From: Paracoccaceae bacterium | GTDB taxonomy: Bacteria > Pseudomonadota > Alphaproteobacteria > Rhodobacterales > Rhodobacteraceae | Assembly: GCA_013214575.1 (NCBI GenBank) | Contig: JABSSD010000071.1 | Span: forward strand, 1-64,000 | Length of the DNA stretch: 64,000 nt | Reading direction: 5' to 3' | In this document: piece after piece, positions 36,461 through 46,027 of the stretch | Numbering within the stretch: the stretch's first letter is position 1 | How the letters are laid out: every line of letters starts with the position of its first letter | Translations under genes and position numbers: made by a program | Notes under the pieces: model-generated | The model's input: only the letters and a program-made list of their open reading frames with translations | Database searches by the model: none | What the model was told of the DNA's origin: nothing

Positions 36461-37375
36461 TCAGATGAGCGGTTGCAGGGCTTCGAGTCTGGTGCCGGGG
36501 ATCTGCTCCAGCGCAACTTGAATTTGATGCTCTGACAGCAGGCAGCAAGCTGTTGAAAGACCATCCGCAATGGCTGCGGTCGGTGCCGATACCGACACCA
36601 GACCCTGGCGCAGCTGGTGACGCGCGCTCGGCGGGAAAATATGCGACGTTGGCCGGGCACTGCCGCCGGTAGCCATGATGGGGGCCGAGGTGGCAAGGGC
36701 GCGGTCAGTGAGGGTCATCTGCTTGACCCGTTGACCGTCGGGGGTCTCAATGCCGACACGCCAGTCCTGGCCAGTGCTGCGCTGGCCGTTGGCGATGATT
36801 TCACCAAAGTCCACCAGCACGTTGGTCAGGCCCTTTTGGCGCAAGAGCCCGGCAATCTTGTCGGTGATATAACCCTGCGCAATTCCGTTCAGGGTGAGCC
36901 CCATTTTTGCAGCCTCGGGGTGGGTGAATTCAACCCGTTGGCTGCTGTATTGCAAATGCGTCCAGCCGGTGGCAGTGCCGACACTGTCTGCCCCCACCGC
37001 GATCTGCCAGAGGGTTTGAACCGTTGGATCGAAGGCGCCGTCGGTGGCACTGTTCAGCATGTTTGAAATGCTGAGGACTTCGAGCAGTTCATGCGACGGG
37101 GCGGTCAGAAGTCCGGCGCCATTCAACCGCCTGATTTCAGAGGTCTCTCGATACAGGCTGAAAATATTCTCCAGGCGTGACAGTTCATTTTCGACAGCCG
37201 TGAAAATGGGATCAGCCTGGGACTGGGTCAAACCCGCAAGCTGCAGCTCCGCCTGCGCGCCTAGGGCAATGCCGCGCCAGCGGGCCGGGGGGAGGGTGGC
37301 GGCTACTGCTTGCATGGGCAGGCTAAAGGCGGCGGCTGAAATGGTCAGAAACCGGCGGCGGTTCAAATGTTTCAT
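36461..37375 (-). CDS. nosX: FAD:protein FMN transferase of the nos cluster
   Basis: 304 residues, ApbE family. The start MKHLNRRRFLTISAAAF is a twin-arginine signal, so it acts in the periplasm. GAFDPTVQTLW, GLTLNGIAQGYITDKIAGLL and LVDFGEIIANGQ are ApbE motifs, the last supplying metal ligands. NosX attaches FMN covalently to a threonine of NosR, which here shows the target motif SGATVT. Last gene of nosCRZDFYLX; its ATG overlaps the nosL stop by ATGA. Confidence 0.92.
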   Translation of the reverse strand: MKHLNRRRFLTISAAAFSLPMQAVAATLPPARWRGIALGAQAELQLAGLTQSQADPIFTAVENELSRLENIFSLYRETSEIRRLNGAGLLTAPSHELLEVLSISNMLNSATDGAFDPTVQTLWQIAVGADSVGTATGWTHLQYSSQRVEFTHPEAAKMGLTLNGIAQGYITDKIAGLLRQKGLTNVLVDFGEIIANGQRSTGQDWRVGIETPDGQRVKQMTLTDRALATSAPIMATGGSARPTSHIFPPSARHQLRQGLVSVSAPTAAIADGLSTACCLLSEHQIQVALEQIPGTRLEALQPLI

Positions 37376-37893
37376 GACGGGGTTTCCAAAAGTTGTGACA
37401 GATCGACAGGGGCCAGAGCGGCGTCATCTGGGATTTCGGTGAACGGCAGCAGCTGTCCGCCGTATTTGGAGAGAAACGGCGCCGCAGAGGCCGCGTCGCC
37501 GAACGGGACAATTTCAGGCGCTCCCATGCCGCCTGCCACATTGGCGCCGATGATGAACTGGGCATCCTTGGCCAGAATCCAGTTGCTCTGACCCAGCTCA
37601 TCCCAGCTGGTGGCCTTGCCCATGTCACTGACATAGACAGCGGTGATCCGGGCCTGCCGCTCGGGGCTTTTTAGATAGGCGACAAGGTCGCGAACCTGGG
37701 CGAAAAACAACGGATCAGGATAGCCCTCCAGATGGATTTGTCCTTTTGGTCCGCCGTGATCAAGAACATTCATCTGGCAGAAAAAGCTCAGCGCGGTGGC
37801 GGTCAGCTCCACTGGTGGAGGCGGCGCCTCTGCGACCTCCTCTTTGCAAGCTGCCAGCGCAAGGATGGCGAAAATAACGGCTGCTGTCTTCAT
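37372..37893 (-). CDS. nosL: Nitrous oxide reductase copper chaperone lipoprotein
   Basis: 173 residues. Lipoprotein signal with lipobox LAAC at residues 13-16. FFCQMNVLDHGGPKGQIHL carries the conserved C and M residues that bind Cu(I), and FIIGANVAGGMGAPEIVPFGD the typical C-terminal GxxMG region. It delivers copper to NosZ with NosDFY. The real start is 37893, overlapping the nosY stop; a longer open frame upstream lies in another frame of nosY. Confidence 0.93.
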   Translation of the reverse strand: MKTAAVIFAILALAACKEEVAEAPPPPVELTATALSFFCQMNVLDHGGPKGQIHLEGYPDPLFFAQVRDLVAYLKSPERQARITAVYVSDMGKATSWDELGQSNWILAKDAQFIIGANVAGGMGAPEIVPFGDAASAAPFLSKYGGQLLPFTEIPDDAALAPVDLSQLLETPS

Positions 37894-38717
37894 GGTTCTA
37901 CCCGTCCAAAGGCAATGCGGGCCAGGGTCAATCCGATGATTGGCCACAGCAACAGGGATCCAGGGGCCGCCCAGCCGGGAAGCGCACTTGCCGCGCCGGT
38001 CATGCCACTGGAAAGGGCCACAGCATCCGAGGCTGCGATGTTCCACACCCGGAACGCATCAGCCGGATTGGCGACCATCAGCCAAGGGAATATCGTCTGG
38101 GTGAAGTAGCCACTTTGATCCATGACAACAGCGCCCAGTAATCCAAGATCGAACAGCACCACAAAGATCAACCAAAGCGCCGCTGACATGCCTGCCGCCG
38201 CGGTGGAGCTCCCGGCAAGGGCGGACACCATGTAACCCAAAGACAGGAACACTGCCCCCAGCAGGATCGAGGTGGCGATGAGACGGGCCAGGGCCAGCAG
38301 GCTTTCCGGGCCGGAGCCGCCGGACCAGGTTGCCAGCGCGCCTGCGGTGCCAAAGCCGACGATCATCGCAAAGCTCAGCGCTGCTAGCTGCGCCAGGAAT
38401 TTGCCAACAAGGATTTCTGTGCGGCTGGGCGGATAAGACAGCAGCAGCGACAGGCTGCCGCGGTCAAGGTCTCCGGAAATGGCATCAAAGGACATCATCA
38501 GCGCCAGCAGCGGCGCCAGATAGACCGACAGGGTTGTCATCGACGCGACCGAGATGGTCAGCATGTCAACGCCCAGACTGCCGGTTGGCGCACTGCCGGC
38601 AAAGGTCAGGGCCAGCGCAAACAGCACCATGATCAGCGTCGCCATGAACAGCCAGCGATTGCGGCGCAGGATCAGCATTTCGGATTGAGCAATAGAAAGG
38701 GCGCGCGGGATCATCAT
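37890..38717 (-). CDS. nosY: ABC transporter permease NosY
   Basis: 275 residues with six hydrophobic segments, ABC-2 permease type. FDAISGDLDRGSLSLLLSYPPSRTEILVGKFLAQ is the usual cytoplasmic loop. With NosF and NosD it forms the complex that supports assembly of the copper sulfide cluster CuZ of NosZ. ATG at 38717 overlaps the nosF stop by four bases. Confidence 0.93.
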   Translation of the reverse strand: MMIPRALSIAQSEMLILRRNRWLFMATLIMVLFALALTFAGSAPTGSLGVDMLTISVASMTTLSVYLAPLLALMMSFDAISGDLDRGSLSLLLSYPPSRTEILVGKFLAQLAALSFAMIVGFGTAGALATWSGGSGPESLLALARLIATSILLGAVFLSLGYMVSALAGSSTAAAGMSAALWLIFVVLFDLGLLGAVVMDQSGYFTQTIFPWLMVANPADAFRVWNIAASDAVALSSGMTGAASALPGWAAPGSLLLWPIIGLTLARIAFGRVEP

Positions 38718-39607
38718 CGGCTGTCTTCCTTGGAGAAGTGGCGGTACAGGTCTTCCAGCCGCGGCGGTGTCATGGAAATATCGACGATGGCGTCGCCCAT
38801 GGCGGCGATGCGGCGCAGCTCTGCCATCTTCTGGTCGGCGCTACAGGTGATTTCCAGCGCCGCCCCGTTGATACGCCTGCCGCCGATCTGGGCCGTCAGT
38901 TGTTCGATCTGGTCGCTTTGGGCGGTGATGCGCAGGCGGGTTGGCAAATCGGCTGCTCGCGACAGGGCTGCCAGCGTATCGTCAGCCACTTTTACGCCGT
39001 TGCGCAGGATGGCAATACGGTCGGTGCGGGCTTCGACCTCGGTCAAGGCATGGCTGGCAATCAGAATGGCCGTGCCCTGGGCCGCCAGCTCGTCAATGAT
39101 CGCATAGAGATCCTGCCGTGATATCGGGTCCAGCCCGCTGGTCGGCTCGTCCAGCAGCGCCAGTTTGGGCCTCCCCAGCAACACCTGCGCCAGCCCCAGC
39201 CGCTGCCGCATCCCCTTGGAATAGGTGCCGATCCGGCGATCCAGCGCGTCGCTCAGGCCGACGCGGTCCAGCAGGCCCGCGACATCGGCGCCTGCGCCGG
39301 ACAGGCGGGCAAACAAGGTCAGTTGTTCGCGGCCGGTAAGCGCCGGGTGAAAGCTGACGGATTCCGGAAGAAATGCGGTGGTTCGGCGGGCCTCGGCCGA
39401 GCCAGGTGCTGCGCCGCAAATCTGGATGCTGCCCTGATGCACCGGCGTCAGGCCCAGAATGGCCTTGATCAGGGTCGATTTGCCGGCGCCATTGTGGCCC
39501 AGCAACGCCAGCCGCTCGCCCGGGGCGATCACCAGATCTACATCCTGCAGAACCTGGATGTCTCCTCGGAATTTGCTGACCGACTTGATTGTCAGGGTGT
39601 TACCCAT
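38714..39607 (-). CDS. nosF: ABC transporter ATP-binding protein NosF
   Basis: 297 residues. Walker A GHNGAGKST, signature YSKGMRQRLGLAQ and Walker B LALLDEPTSGLDP are present. Powers the NosDFY complex. It overlaps nosD by 8 bases and nosY by 4. Confidence 0.94.
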   Translation of the reverse strand: MGNTLTIKSVSKFRGDIQVLQDVDLVIAPGERLALLGHNGAGKSTLIKAILGLTPVHQGSIQICGAAPGSAEARRTTAFLPESVSFHPALTGREQLTLFARLSGAGADVAGLLDRVGLSDALDRRIGTYSKGMRQRLGLAQVLLGRPKLALLDEPTSGLDPISRQDLYAIIDELAAQGTAILIASHALTEVEARTDRIAILRNGVKVADDTLAALSRAADLPTRLRITAQSDQIEQLTAQIGGRRINGAALEITCSADQKMAELRRIAAMGDAIVDISMTPPRLEDLYRHFSKEDSR

Positions 39608-40856
39608 CCTGAAGTACCTTCTTGCTTGCCGCCGGTCGAACCGGGGCCATCAGTGCATTGCTGTCCAACACGCCGCCCGGCAACAGGGCCGGGAAGGCAG
39701 ACTGCGACCAGCGCACCAGTTGCACCGCGGGAGAGCCCAGCAACAGCTTGGCAGCTGGCTGGGTCCACAACACGTGATCCATGGCGTCATTTGGGCGATA
39801 AGGCGTGTCGGCAATGCCATTGCCGTCGACGTCAAAGGCGGCAAAGTCGCTCCAATAGTTGCCGCGGCCGTCTTCGGACCACTCAACCCATTTGGTCGAC
39901 ACGTATTTCACCTGGGTGCGGTTGCCGACAAAGCTGTTGCCAACGATCCGGTTGTCGTCGGAACCGGCGGTGAAATGGATGCCGATATCGCAGCCTTCAA
40001 ACCAGTTGCCGCTGAAATCATTCTTGTGAGAGTTGTAGAGGAAAGTGCATTTGCCCGAGGCGTTCTTGACATAGTTGCCGGTGATCACGCTTTTGTTAGT
40101 GTAGTTCATCATCATGCCGTGATCGCGGTCATTCAGCGATACATTGTCGGTGATCCGAACCCGGGTGGAGAACATCATCGCATAGCCAAGGTGGTTTCCG
40201 ATCGAGACATTGCCCGAGACCTCGGAATCGTCGGCATACATATAATGCACCGCAAACCGAAGATCCCGGAAGGTGTTGTTGCGGAAAATGTTATTCTTGG
40301 AGCTGTTGACAAAGACCCCGTCGCGGCCCCAGCGGACGCTGTTGTCTTCGACAATGGTGCCGGGTGCGTTCCAGACATAAAGGCCGTTGCCGCGGGCGTT
40401 CATATGATGGTCTTGGCGGCCTTCGATGTGATTGCCGGCAATCAGCGCATCTTTGGCGCCATGAATGTCAATTCCGTACAGGTTGCCCAGCAAAATGTTG
40501 TCGATGATTTGCGGCGCCTTAGCCGTTTTGGTGAGGGTGATGCCACTGTCGATGGTTTCGTGTTCCGAGCCTGACCCGATGATCGTTAAACCGGTGACAG
40601 TGATGTCATGCCCGGTCACCGTGATGACCGATCCGGTGCCATTGCCCTTGAGCGTTGCGACACCGCCGCCATCCAGAACGACAGGGCGCTCCAGCAGCAC
40701 GTTCTCGGAATAGGTGCCCGAGGCGAGGCGGAGGGTGTCACCATCCGCCGCCTGCGCCAATGTTTCAGCAATGGCCCCCGCCCGGTTGGGCACCGCCCAT
40801 TCAGCGGCCAGAGCCGGAGAACAGACAAATGCCATTAAAGGTAGGAGCCAGCGCAT
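39600..40856 (-). CDS. nosD: Nitrous oxide reductase maturation protein NosD
   Basis: 418 residues. Signal peptide MRWLLPLMAFVCSPALA; then a right-handed beta-helix of CASH/PbH1 repeats (TVTGLTIIGSG, IIDNILLGNLYGIDIHGAKDA, IFRNNTFRDLRFAVHYMYADDSEVSGN, ITDNVSLNDRDHGMMMNY). It is the periplasmic partner of NosFY and takes up copper from NosL for NosZ. The start at 40856 is four bases after the nosZ stop; the in-frame extension to 41015 lies inside nosZ. Confidence 0.94.
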   Translation of the reverse strand: MRWLLPLMAFVCSPALAAEWAVPNRAGAIAETLAQAADGDTLRLASGTYSENVLLERPVVLDGGGVATLKGNGTGSVITVTGHDITVTGLTIIGSGSEHETIDSGITLTKTAKAPQIIDNILLGNLYGIDIHGAKDALIAGNHIEGRQDHHMNARGNGLYVWNAPGTIVEDNSVRWGRDGVFVNSSKNNIFRNNTFRDLRFAVHYMYADDSEVSGNVSIGNHLGYAMMFSTRVRITDNVSLNDRDHGMMMNYTNKSVITGNYVKNASGKCTFLYNSHKNDFSGNWFEGCDIGIHFTAGSDDNRIVGNSFVGNRTQVKYVSTKWVEWSEDGRGNYWSDFAAFDVDGNGIADTPYRPNDAMDHVLWTQPAAKLLLGSPAVQLVRWSQSAFPALLPGGVLDSNALMAPVRPAASKKVLQDG

Positions 40857-40860
40857 GTTC

Positions 40861-42765
40861 TTAAGCCTCGCGAGGTTCAACCAGCATCCGGCCGCGCATC
40901 TCCATGTGGAGCGCGTGGCAGAACCACTGACAGTAGAACCAGTGTACACCCGGACGATCGGCAGTGAAAGTGACCGATGCGGTGGCCATTGGACCAATTT
41001 CCATGGAGATACCATAGTTGGAAAGGGTCAAACCGTGGGTCACATCGTCCACGTCATCCAGGTTGGTGACATAGATGGTGACTTCGTCGCCTTCCTTGAC
41101 GGTGAATTTCTCCATCGAGAAAGTCGGCGCCTGGCTGGTCATGTAGACCCGCACCTTGTTGCCGTCACGGATGGGCTCTTCTGGGGTGTCTTCCAGATCG
41201 ACACCATCAGCGGCGGCCTGAATGCGGGCATCTTCCCACATTGGGGCGTTGCGATCCCAGATATTGACCGGGTTGACGATGTCTCGACGCACCAAGATGA
41301 CGTCATGTGGCTCGGCAAATGTCGGGCCGTCGTGGACCACGGGCATTTTGGGATCGGTGATGTCCAGAAGCTGCTCGTTCTCCGGCTTCAAAGGACCAAC
41401 GTTGATGAAACGGTCCTTGGAGAATTTGTTGAGCGACACCAGCCACTGACCATCGGCCTCTTTGGTTTCACCCATCGAGGTGTGGTTGTGACCGGGCTGA
41501 TAATGCACGTCGGTTTTATGCATGATCGGATCGACATCTTCGCCCGCATAGGCGCGGATGGCTTTGTCGATATCCCATTTCACAATCTGGCTGTCCAGGA
41601 ACAGGGTTGTAAACGCATGGCCCTTGCCGTCAAACGCCGTGTGGAGCGGGCCAAGACCCAGTTCTGGTTCAGCAACGATGCAGGAGCGCTCGTCGGCACC
41701 GTCAAACAGCGCGTCCACTTTGGTCACGTCGATCACCGAAACGGTCGGTGACAGCTTGCCGCTGATCATGATGTGTTTCTGATCCGGCGCAGTGTTAACG
41801 CCGTGCGGGCTGTTGGGGATCGGAACGTAGCGGGTGTATTTCTTGTTCTGGCCTTTACGTCCGTCGATCACCTTGACGCCGTTCAGTTCCTGATAGTCGC
41901 CCGCAGCGATACCGGCTTCGATTTCCTTGAGGTTGAAGATAACCACATGGTCCATCTCGGACTCGGTCATCTCGGGCAGGGTCATGCCCATTTCCGAGTT
42001 GTAGCTGGTCGAAAAGGCGTATTTGCCCTGATAGTCACAATCGGTGTTGTCGAGATTGCCCGAAACCATCACCTGCCAGGAGATCTCCATGCTGTCGCCG
42101 TCGATCGCAGTGAAGATGTTCACATACTTGTCGGGCTCATCCAGGATAGATCCGTCGTTGATCAGCGGAATTTCGTGCTCGCCATTGGCAAAGACATAGC
42201 CGGTCCGCGGGAATTTCTGCGGCCGCAATCCGTGGATATCACCGGCATTTGGGATCTCGATGATTTTGTCAGTTTTCATGACATCACAGCGCACCCGTGC
42301 AACCCGGGTGTTGGCTTTGTCGTTCATGAACAGATAGCGGCCATCATAGGTGCCATCGGTGAACGACATATGCGGGTGGTGCAAATCGCCGTTGGTATAG
42401 GTTTTCTCGTGACGTTTCGCCAGGAACTCTTTGGTTTCCGGCAGCAGGCCTTCGGTCAGAATCTTCAGCGATTCATTGGTCTGGCCCCAGCCGGTTGCCG
42501 AGCAACGGTTGAAAACCGGCACCCGCATCAGCTCGCGCATGGAGGGGAAGCCCAGGATGCGCAACTCGCCGGACTGGCCCGAAGACCAAAAGCCGTAGTA
42601 ATCGTCCAGCTCACCAGGGGCGAGCGAGATTTTGGAGGAGGCGTTTGCTTCTTTCGCGCCCATCAAGGTTGCGCCAACACCGGCGGTGGCCAGTACGGCC
42701 CCGGTGGCGGTGGCGCTCATCAGGCCGCGGCGGGTGACATTCAGTGTATTGTCTTGTTCCGACAT
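40861..42765 (-). CDS. nosZ: Nitrous oxide reductase, clade I
   Basis: 634 residues. The start [14 protein letters not shown] is a twin-arginine signal, which marks clade I enzymes. The beta-propeller domain bears the CuZ histidines (for example [22 protein letters not shown]-like [15 protein letters not shown]). The C-terminal cupredoxin domain has the CuA motif [12 protein letters not shown]. It reduces N2O to N2 in the periplasm as the last step of denitrification. Followed by its maturation genes. No other denitrification reductase gene is in the window. Confidence 0.97.
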   Translation of the reverse strand: MSEQDNTLNVTRRGLMSATATGAVLATAGVGATLMGAKEANASSKISLAPGELDDYYGFWSSGQSGELRILGFPSMRELMRVPVFNRCSATGWGQTNESLKILTEGLLPETKEFLAKRHEKTYTNGDLHHPHMSFTDGTYDGRYLFMNDKANTRVARVRCDVMKTDKIIEIPNAGDIHGLRPQKFPRTGYVFANGEHEIPLINDGSILDEPDKYVNIFTAIDGDSMEISWQVMVSGNLDNTDCDYQGKYAFSTSYNSEMGMTLPEMTESEMDHVVIFNLKEIEAGIAAGDYQELNGVKVIDGRKGQNKKYTRYVPIPNSPHGVNTAPDQKHIMISGKLSPTVSVIDVTKVDALFDGADERSCIVAEPELGLGPLHTAFDGKGHAFTTLFLDSQIVKWDIDKAIRAYAGEDVDPIMHKTDVHYQPGHNHTSMGETKEADGQWLVSLNKFSKDRFINVGPLKPENEQLLDITDPKMPVVHDGPTFAEPHDVILVRRDIVNPVNIWDRNAPMWEDARIQAAADGVDLEDTPEEPIRDGNKVRVYMTSQAPTFSMEKFTVKEGDEVTIYVTNLDDVDDVTHGLTLSNYGISMEIGPMATASVTFTADRPGVHWFYCQWFCHALHMEMRGRMLVEPREA

Positions 42766-42777
42766 AGTGTTTCTCCT

Positions 42778-44973
42778 TCAGGAAACAGGTGAATTTTTGG
42801 CGTTAGGATGGTTCGCCGGGGGCTGTCCAAGTGGCATCTTCAGGTCGACTGAGCCAGTTTTGGCACGGCGCTTGAGCTGCTTGATAACCACGGGGCATTT
42901 GTTTTCCGATTGGTAGAGAACCTGACAGTGCATGCAGTTAATGCATTCGTTCGGGTTGATCTCACCGGTGGGATGGATGGCCTGTACCGGGCATTCGATG
43001 GCGCAGGTCTGACAGGGGCTGCCGCATTCCTTGTAGCGACGCAGCCAGTCGAACATGCGGATCCGGGCCGGGATCGCCAGGGCTCCGCCCAGCGGGCACA
43101 GGTAGCGACAGTAGAAGCGCTCGATGAACAGGCCCGCGACCAGCAGAAGCACGGCAAAGATAACAAAGGGCCACTCGCGCACGAACTTCAGAATGATCGC
43201 GGTTTTGAACGGCTCCACCTCGGCGTAGGTTTCGGCCAGCGGCATCGAGACCATGGACAGGCCGAACAAGCCGAGGAAAATCATGTATTTCAGCGGCCAC
43301 AGGCGTTCATGCAAGCCCCATGGAAGGGTCCATTGTGGCACCTTCAGTGCGCGGGCCGCCTTGTTCACCAACTCTTGCAGCGCCCCAAACGGGCACAGCC
43401 AGCCACAATAGGCGCCCCGGCCCCAGAACAGCAGGGCGGCGGCGATGGCAAACCACTGGATAAAGACCAGAGGGTCCATCAGGAACGCGTCCCAGGTGAA
43501 ACCGCCGCGCAGGCTGGCGGCCAAGGCCATCAGGTTTACCACCGACAGCTGCGCATTGGCGTACCAGCCCAGAAACACCAGTGTGAAACTCAGATACCCA
43601 ATACGGAACCAGTAGAACAGCCGGGCATTTGCGGTCGCCTGGAACTGGAAGAAAAAGACCCCGGTCAGCACCAACAGCATGGCCCCCAAGACGCCGATTT
43701 CAACGGTTTTATCTTTCCAGGCACGCTGCCACAGGGCGGTCTTGGCGGCGGCCTCGTCGGAATCGCTGTTGACCAAGACGGGGGCCGCAGCTGGCAGCAG
43801 ATAATATTCGGGTAACTTGTATCCCAGGTCAAAGGTCAGGAAGGTCTTTTCGATGGCTCCAACGGCACGCTGGGCCAGCAACTGCAGGCGAAAGGGTTCA
43901 GCTGGGTCAAATTCGGCATCAGCTGGGATTTTGAAGATATCGAGCTCGGTAAAGCTGGGGCTGTCGCTGGTCGCCAGATCGCCAAGACGGCGTTGCTGCT
44001 TGTCAAAGAACCGGACTGAGTTGTCGCCCTGGATCAGTTGGATACGGTCAAAAATACCGCCCCGCACATAGCCGGATCCCTTGAAGCTATAGGCGCCCCG
44101 GCCAAGCACAAGAATGGCTTGCTCGCCCTCTTTCAGCCAATTGGTCAGGTTTTTGTACTCGGCGTCGCCCAGCAGGCTTTTGCCAATCGACGGCACCGAG
44201 ACCAGCGCCAAGTGCATGTCGATGTAGATATCATCCGGTTCACCGGATTCGGGCCGTTTTGCGGCGCGCGCATCGCCGGTGGCCGCAAAGGCGGTATTGA
44301 TCTGACCGATGTCCAGTGTCAGGCGACGAACCGAACCGTCCCCGGCCAATGTGCCCCAGTCCGAGATCTCTTCGTGGGTCATATCGATTTCACGTTTCGG
44401 GCCGCGATCAAGCCGCGGTGCCAGACCACCAAGACCCAATGCCCGCGCCACCTTGATGCCGCCCCGCACCAGGCTGTCGTCGATGATCATAATGGTGACG
44501 GTGGCGCCGGAAATGATGTCGAGATCATGGGCTTCGCCGCCGGTGGCCGCCTCAGCCTTGAGATCCAGGCCCTTGTAGCCTTCGGTCAGGGCGATCATTT
44601 TTGAGTTTGGAATGCCGATCAGGATAATCGGCTCAGAGTGTTTGACCAGTTTGACGCCGGTCAGAATCGCATCCTTGTCAATGGCGGCGACAACATGAAT
44701 GGGCTTGCCCGAGTATCCGGTCGTGCCGACAAAATCAGAGGTCAGAAAGGCCCAGGCAACGATGTCGCGGCCCTTGAGAACCGGGGCAACCTTGGTCTCG
44801 CGCGAGATTGGGCCATAGCCATCGGCACCGGCGGCCAGCTCGGCGGGTGGAATGTCGGAAAGGAAAGTTGCCAGGTCGTCTGCTAGGGCCGCATGGGCGA
44901 TCAGGAACAGACATGTCGTGAAGAAATAAGCAGTGGCTTTTACCAGGCTTTGGATTGCGCGTCTTATGTCCAT
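42778..44973 (-). CDS. nosR: NosR, membrane flavo-iron-sulfur protein of N2O reduction
   Basis: 731 residues. Signal and periplasmic FMN-binding domain with SGATVT at about 165-170, the site for flavin attachment by NosX. Then several membrane helices (about 415-620) with two CGWLCPFG/CRYLCPLG polyferredoxin-type motifs. The C-terminal cytoplasmic part has two 4Fe-4S motifs (CGSPCQTCAIECPV and CINCMHCQ...CP). NosR passes electrons toward NosZ and is needed for its expression. AAGGAGG lies 6 bases before ATG. It overlaps nosC by 10 bases. Confidence 0.95.
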   Translation of the reverse strand: MDIRRAIQSLVKATAYFFTTCLFLIAHAALADDLATFLSDIPPAELAAGADGYGPISRETKVAPVLKGRDIVAWAFLTSDFVGTTGYSGKPIHVVAAIDKDAILTGVKLVKHSEPIILIGIPNSKMIALTEGYKGLDLKAEAATGGEAHDLDIISGATVTIMIIDDSLVRGGIKVARALGLGGLAPRLDRGPKREIDMTHEEISDWGTLAGDGSVRRLTLDIGQINTAFAATGDARAAKRPESGEPDDIYIDMHLALVSVPSIGKSLLGDAEYKNLTNWLKEGEQAILVLGRGAYSFKGSGYVRGGIFDRIQLIQGDNSVRFFDKQQRRLGDLATSDSPSFTELDIFKIPADAEFDPAEPFRLQLLAQRAVGAIEKTFLTFDLGYKLPEYYLLPAAAPVLVNSDSDEAAAKTALWQRAWKDKTVEIGVLGAMLLVLTGVFFFQFQATANARLFYWFRIGYLSFTLVFLGWYANAQLSVVNLMALAASLRGGFTWDAFLMDPLVFIQWFAIAAALLFWGRGAYCGWLCPFGALQELVNKAARALKVPQWTLPWGLHERLWPLKYMIFLGLFGLSMVSMPLAETYAEVEPFKTAIILKFVREWPFVIFAVLLLVAGLFIERFYCRYLCPLGGALAIPARIRMFDWLRRYKECGSPCQTCAIECPVQAIHPTGEINPNECINCMHCQVLYQSENKCPVVIKQLKRRAKTGSVDLKMPLGQPPANHPNAKNSPVS

Positions 44974-45434
44974 GGCGCACCTCCTTGGCTAAGGGTTACG
45001 GCATGAGACAGACGCCAGGCGCTGTCGCTAAAGATTGTGTGTAATAGAGGCGGGCCGCGATCTTCGTGCCAGAATTGCGCCGGGTTGGGCGCCGCGTTCG
45101 CCTGGTGATGTGCAGGCAGATCTTTGATCGCAGGAAGCCCATATGACCCCAGTGTCGGCGGTGAAATGCCGCCGGTCGACACCACCAGCTGGCAGGTTTT
45201 GCAATCGTCACATTCTGGGCAGCGGGCGGGCTCATCACCAGAGAGATGCACCTGCATCAATACCGGCCCGTCCTCGCCGCAGATCACCATCCACTGGCCC
45301 GCGTTTTCCGCATGGGCGGCAATTGGGGCCAGCATTTGCAGCGCCAGCGCACAGATGCCAATCAGCGCCCGCAGCCAGGTCAGGCCTGCGGAGCGTGGTG
45401 CTATATCATAAAAAGTGCAGCCAAAGAGAGACAT
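44964..45434 (-). CDS. nosC: NosC-like exported protein with CxxCxxC-type cluster
   Basis: 156 residues from the preferred start. A signal peptide (LIGICALALQMLAPIAAHA) is followed by a cysteine-rich patch CPECDDCKTC. In Paracoccus denitrificans the gene in this place, nosC, encodes a small protein of unknown function with such a cysteine motif. An upstream in-frame ATG at 45467 would overlap the predicted -10 (TATGAC) of the FNR-type promoter, so the ATG at 45434 is preferred; neither has a clear ribosome-binding site. Confidence 0.75.
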   Translation of the reverse strand: MSLFGCTFYDIAPRSAGLTWLRALIGICALALQMLAPIAAHAENAGQWMVICGEDGPVLMQVHLSGDEPARCPECDDCKTCQLVVSTGGISPPTLGSYGLPAIKDLPAHHQANAAPNPAQFWHEDRGPPLLHTIFSDSAWRLSHAVTLSQGGAPWT

Positions 45435-45491
45435 TGAGGAGCCAGGGTTGTTCGTTGTCGCCGTCATACCGTTTGCATGACGGCACGTTCT

Positions 45492-45505
45492 TTGATCTGG
45501 CGCAA
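45492..45505 (-). promoter_or_regulatory. FNR/NNR-type box upstream of nosC
   Basis: On the minus strand the site reads TTGCG-CCAG-ATCAA, a hybrid of the TTGAT-N4-ATCAA FNR box and the TTGCG-N4-CGCAA form known from denitrification regulators. A class II position (centre at -41.5) would place the transcript start near 45457, with TATGAC as -10. Regulation by low oxygen and/or nitric oxide is therefore likely. Confidence 0.72.
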
Positions 45506-46027
45506 GCTTTGAAGATAACCGTGACTTCTAAAGGTCTTGTGTCAGCAAGCCCGGCAAGATGTGCGCGGAATTTTTGGTCAGGTGGCAGATTAATCCAATG
45601 AAACGGGTTTCAGTCAGTATATGCGCCGGCCTTTGAATTTTGTTTGACGTCTCCATTCGCGTGAAAAGGGCAGGGTCGATTTTCGATAATTTCCTTCAGT
45701 TCGATGTCGAAATAAAACATGTTCCACTACATAGGGCTCTGCTGCGAATAACCGAATTTTTTGCGGTCGCCGTGAGGCTTTTGTTGAAAAGACGCCGATG
45801 GGATGGCAATCGCAACCGAGATCCAAGCGATCAGAGTTGAGACCGCACAACCCGATCGCTGCAAAAAAACCTCGCGAAACGCCGTCAAATGCAGAATTGG
45901 CCACCCACAAATTTCCACAAATCCACACCGGTGAGGCCGCGCCAATACTGCGGAAGCGCGAAAAATACTTGATGCATTGAATTTTGCCGCTAGGATTTAT
46001 CCAATTAAAAACAAAAGGGAGACGGCA
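45506..46027. other. Intergenic region between nosC promoter and phnD
   Basis: About 520 bases. A leftward frame at 45614-45928 (104 codons) is open but shows no motif and is cysteine- and arginine-rich in a non-protein-like way. The right end should contain the phnD promoter; no Pho box was recognised by eye. Otherwise nothing is seen. Confidence 0.45.

Noticed and set aside
39459-40574. 371-codon rightward frame opposite nosD.
   Set aside because: Antisense to a clear beta-helix protein inside a complete nos operon.
45614-45928. Possible 104-codon gene between nosC and phnD.
   Set aside because: No ribosome-binding site, no motif, odd composition; kept only as part of the gap description.
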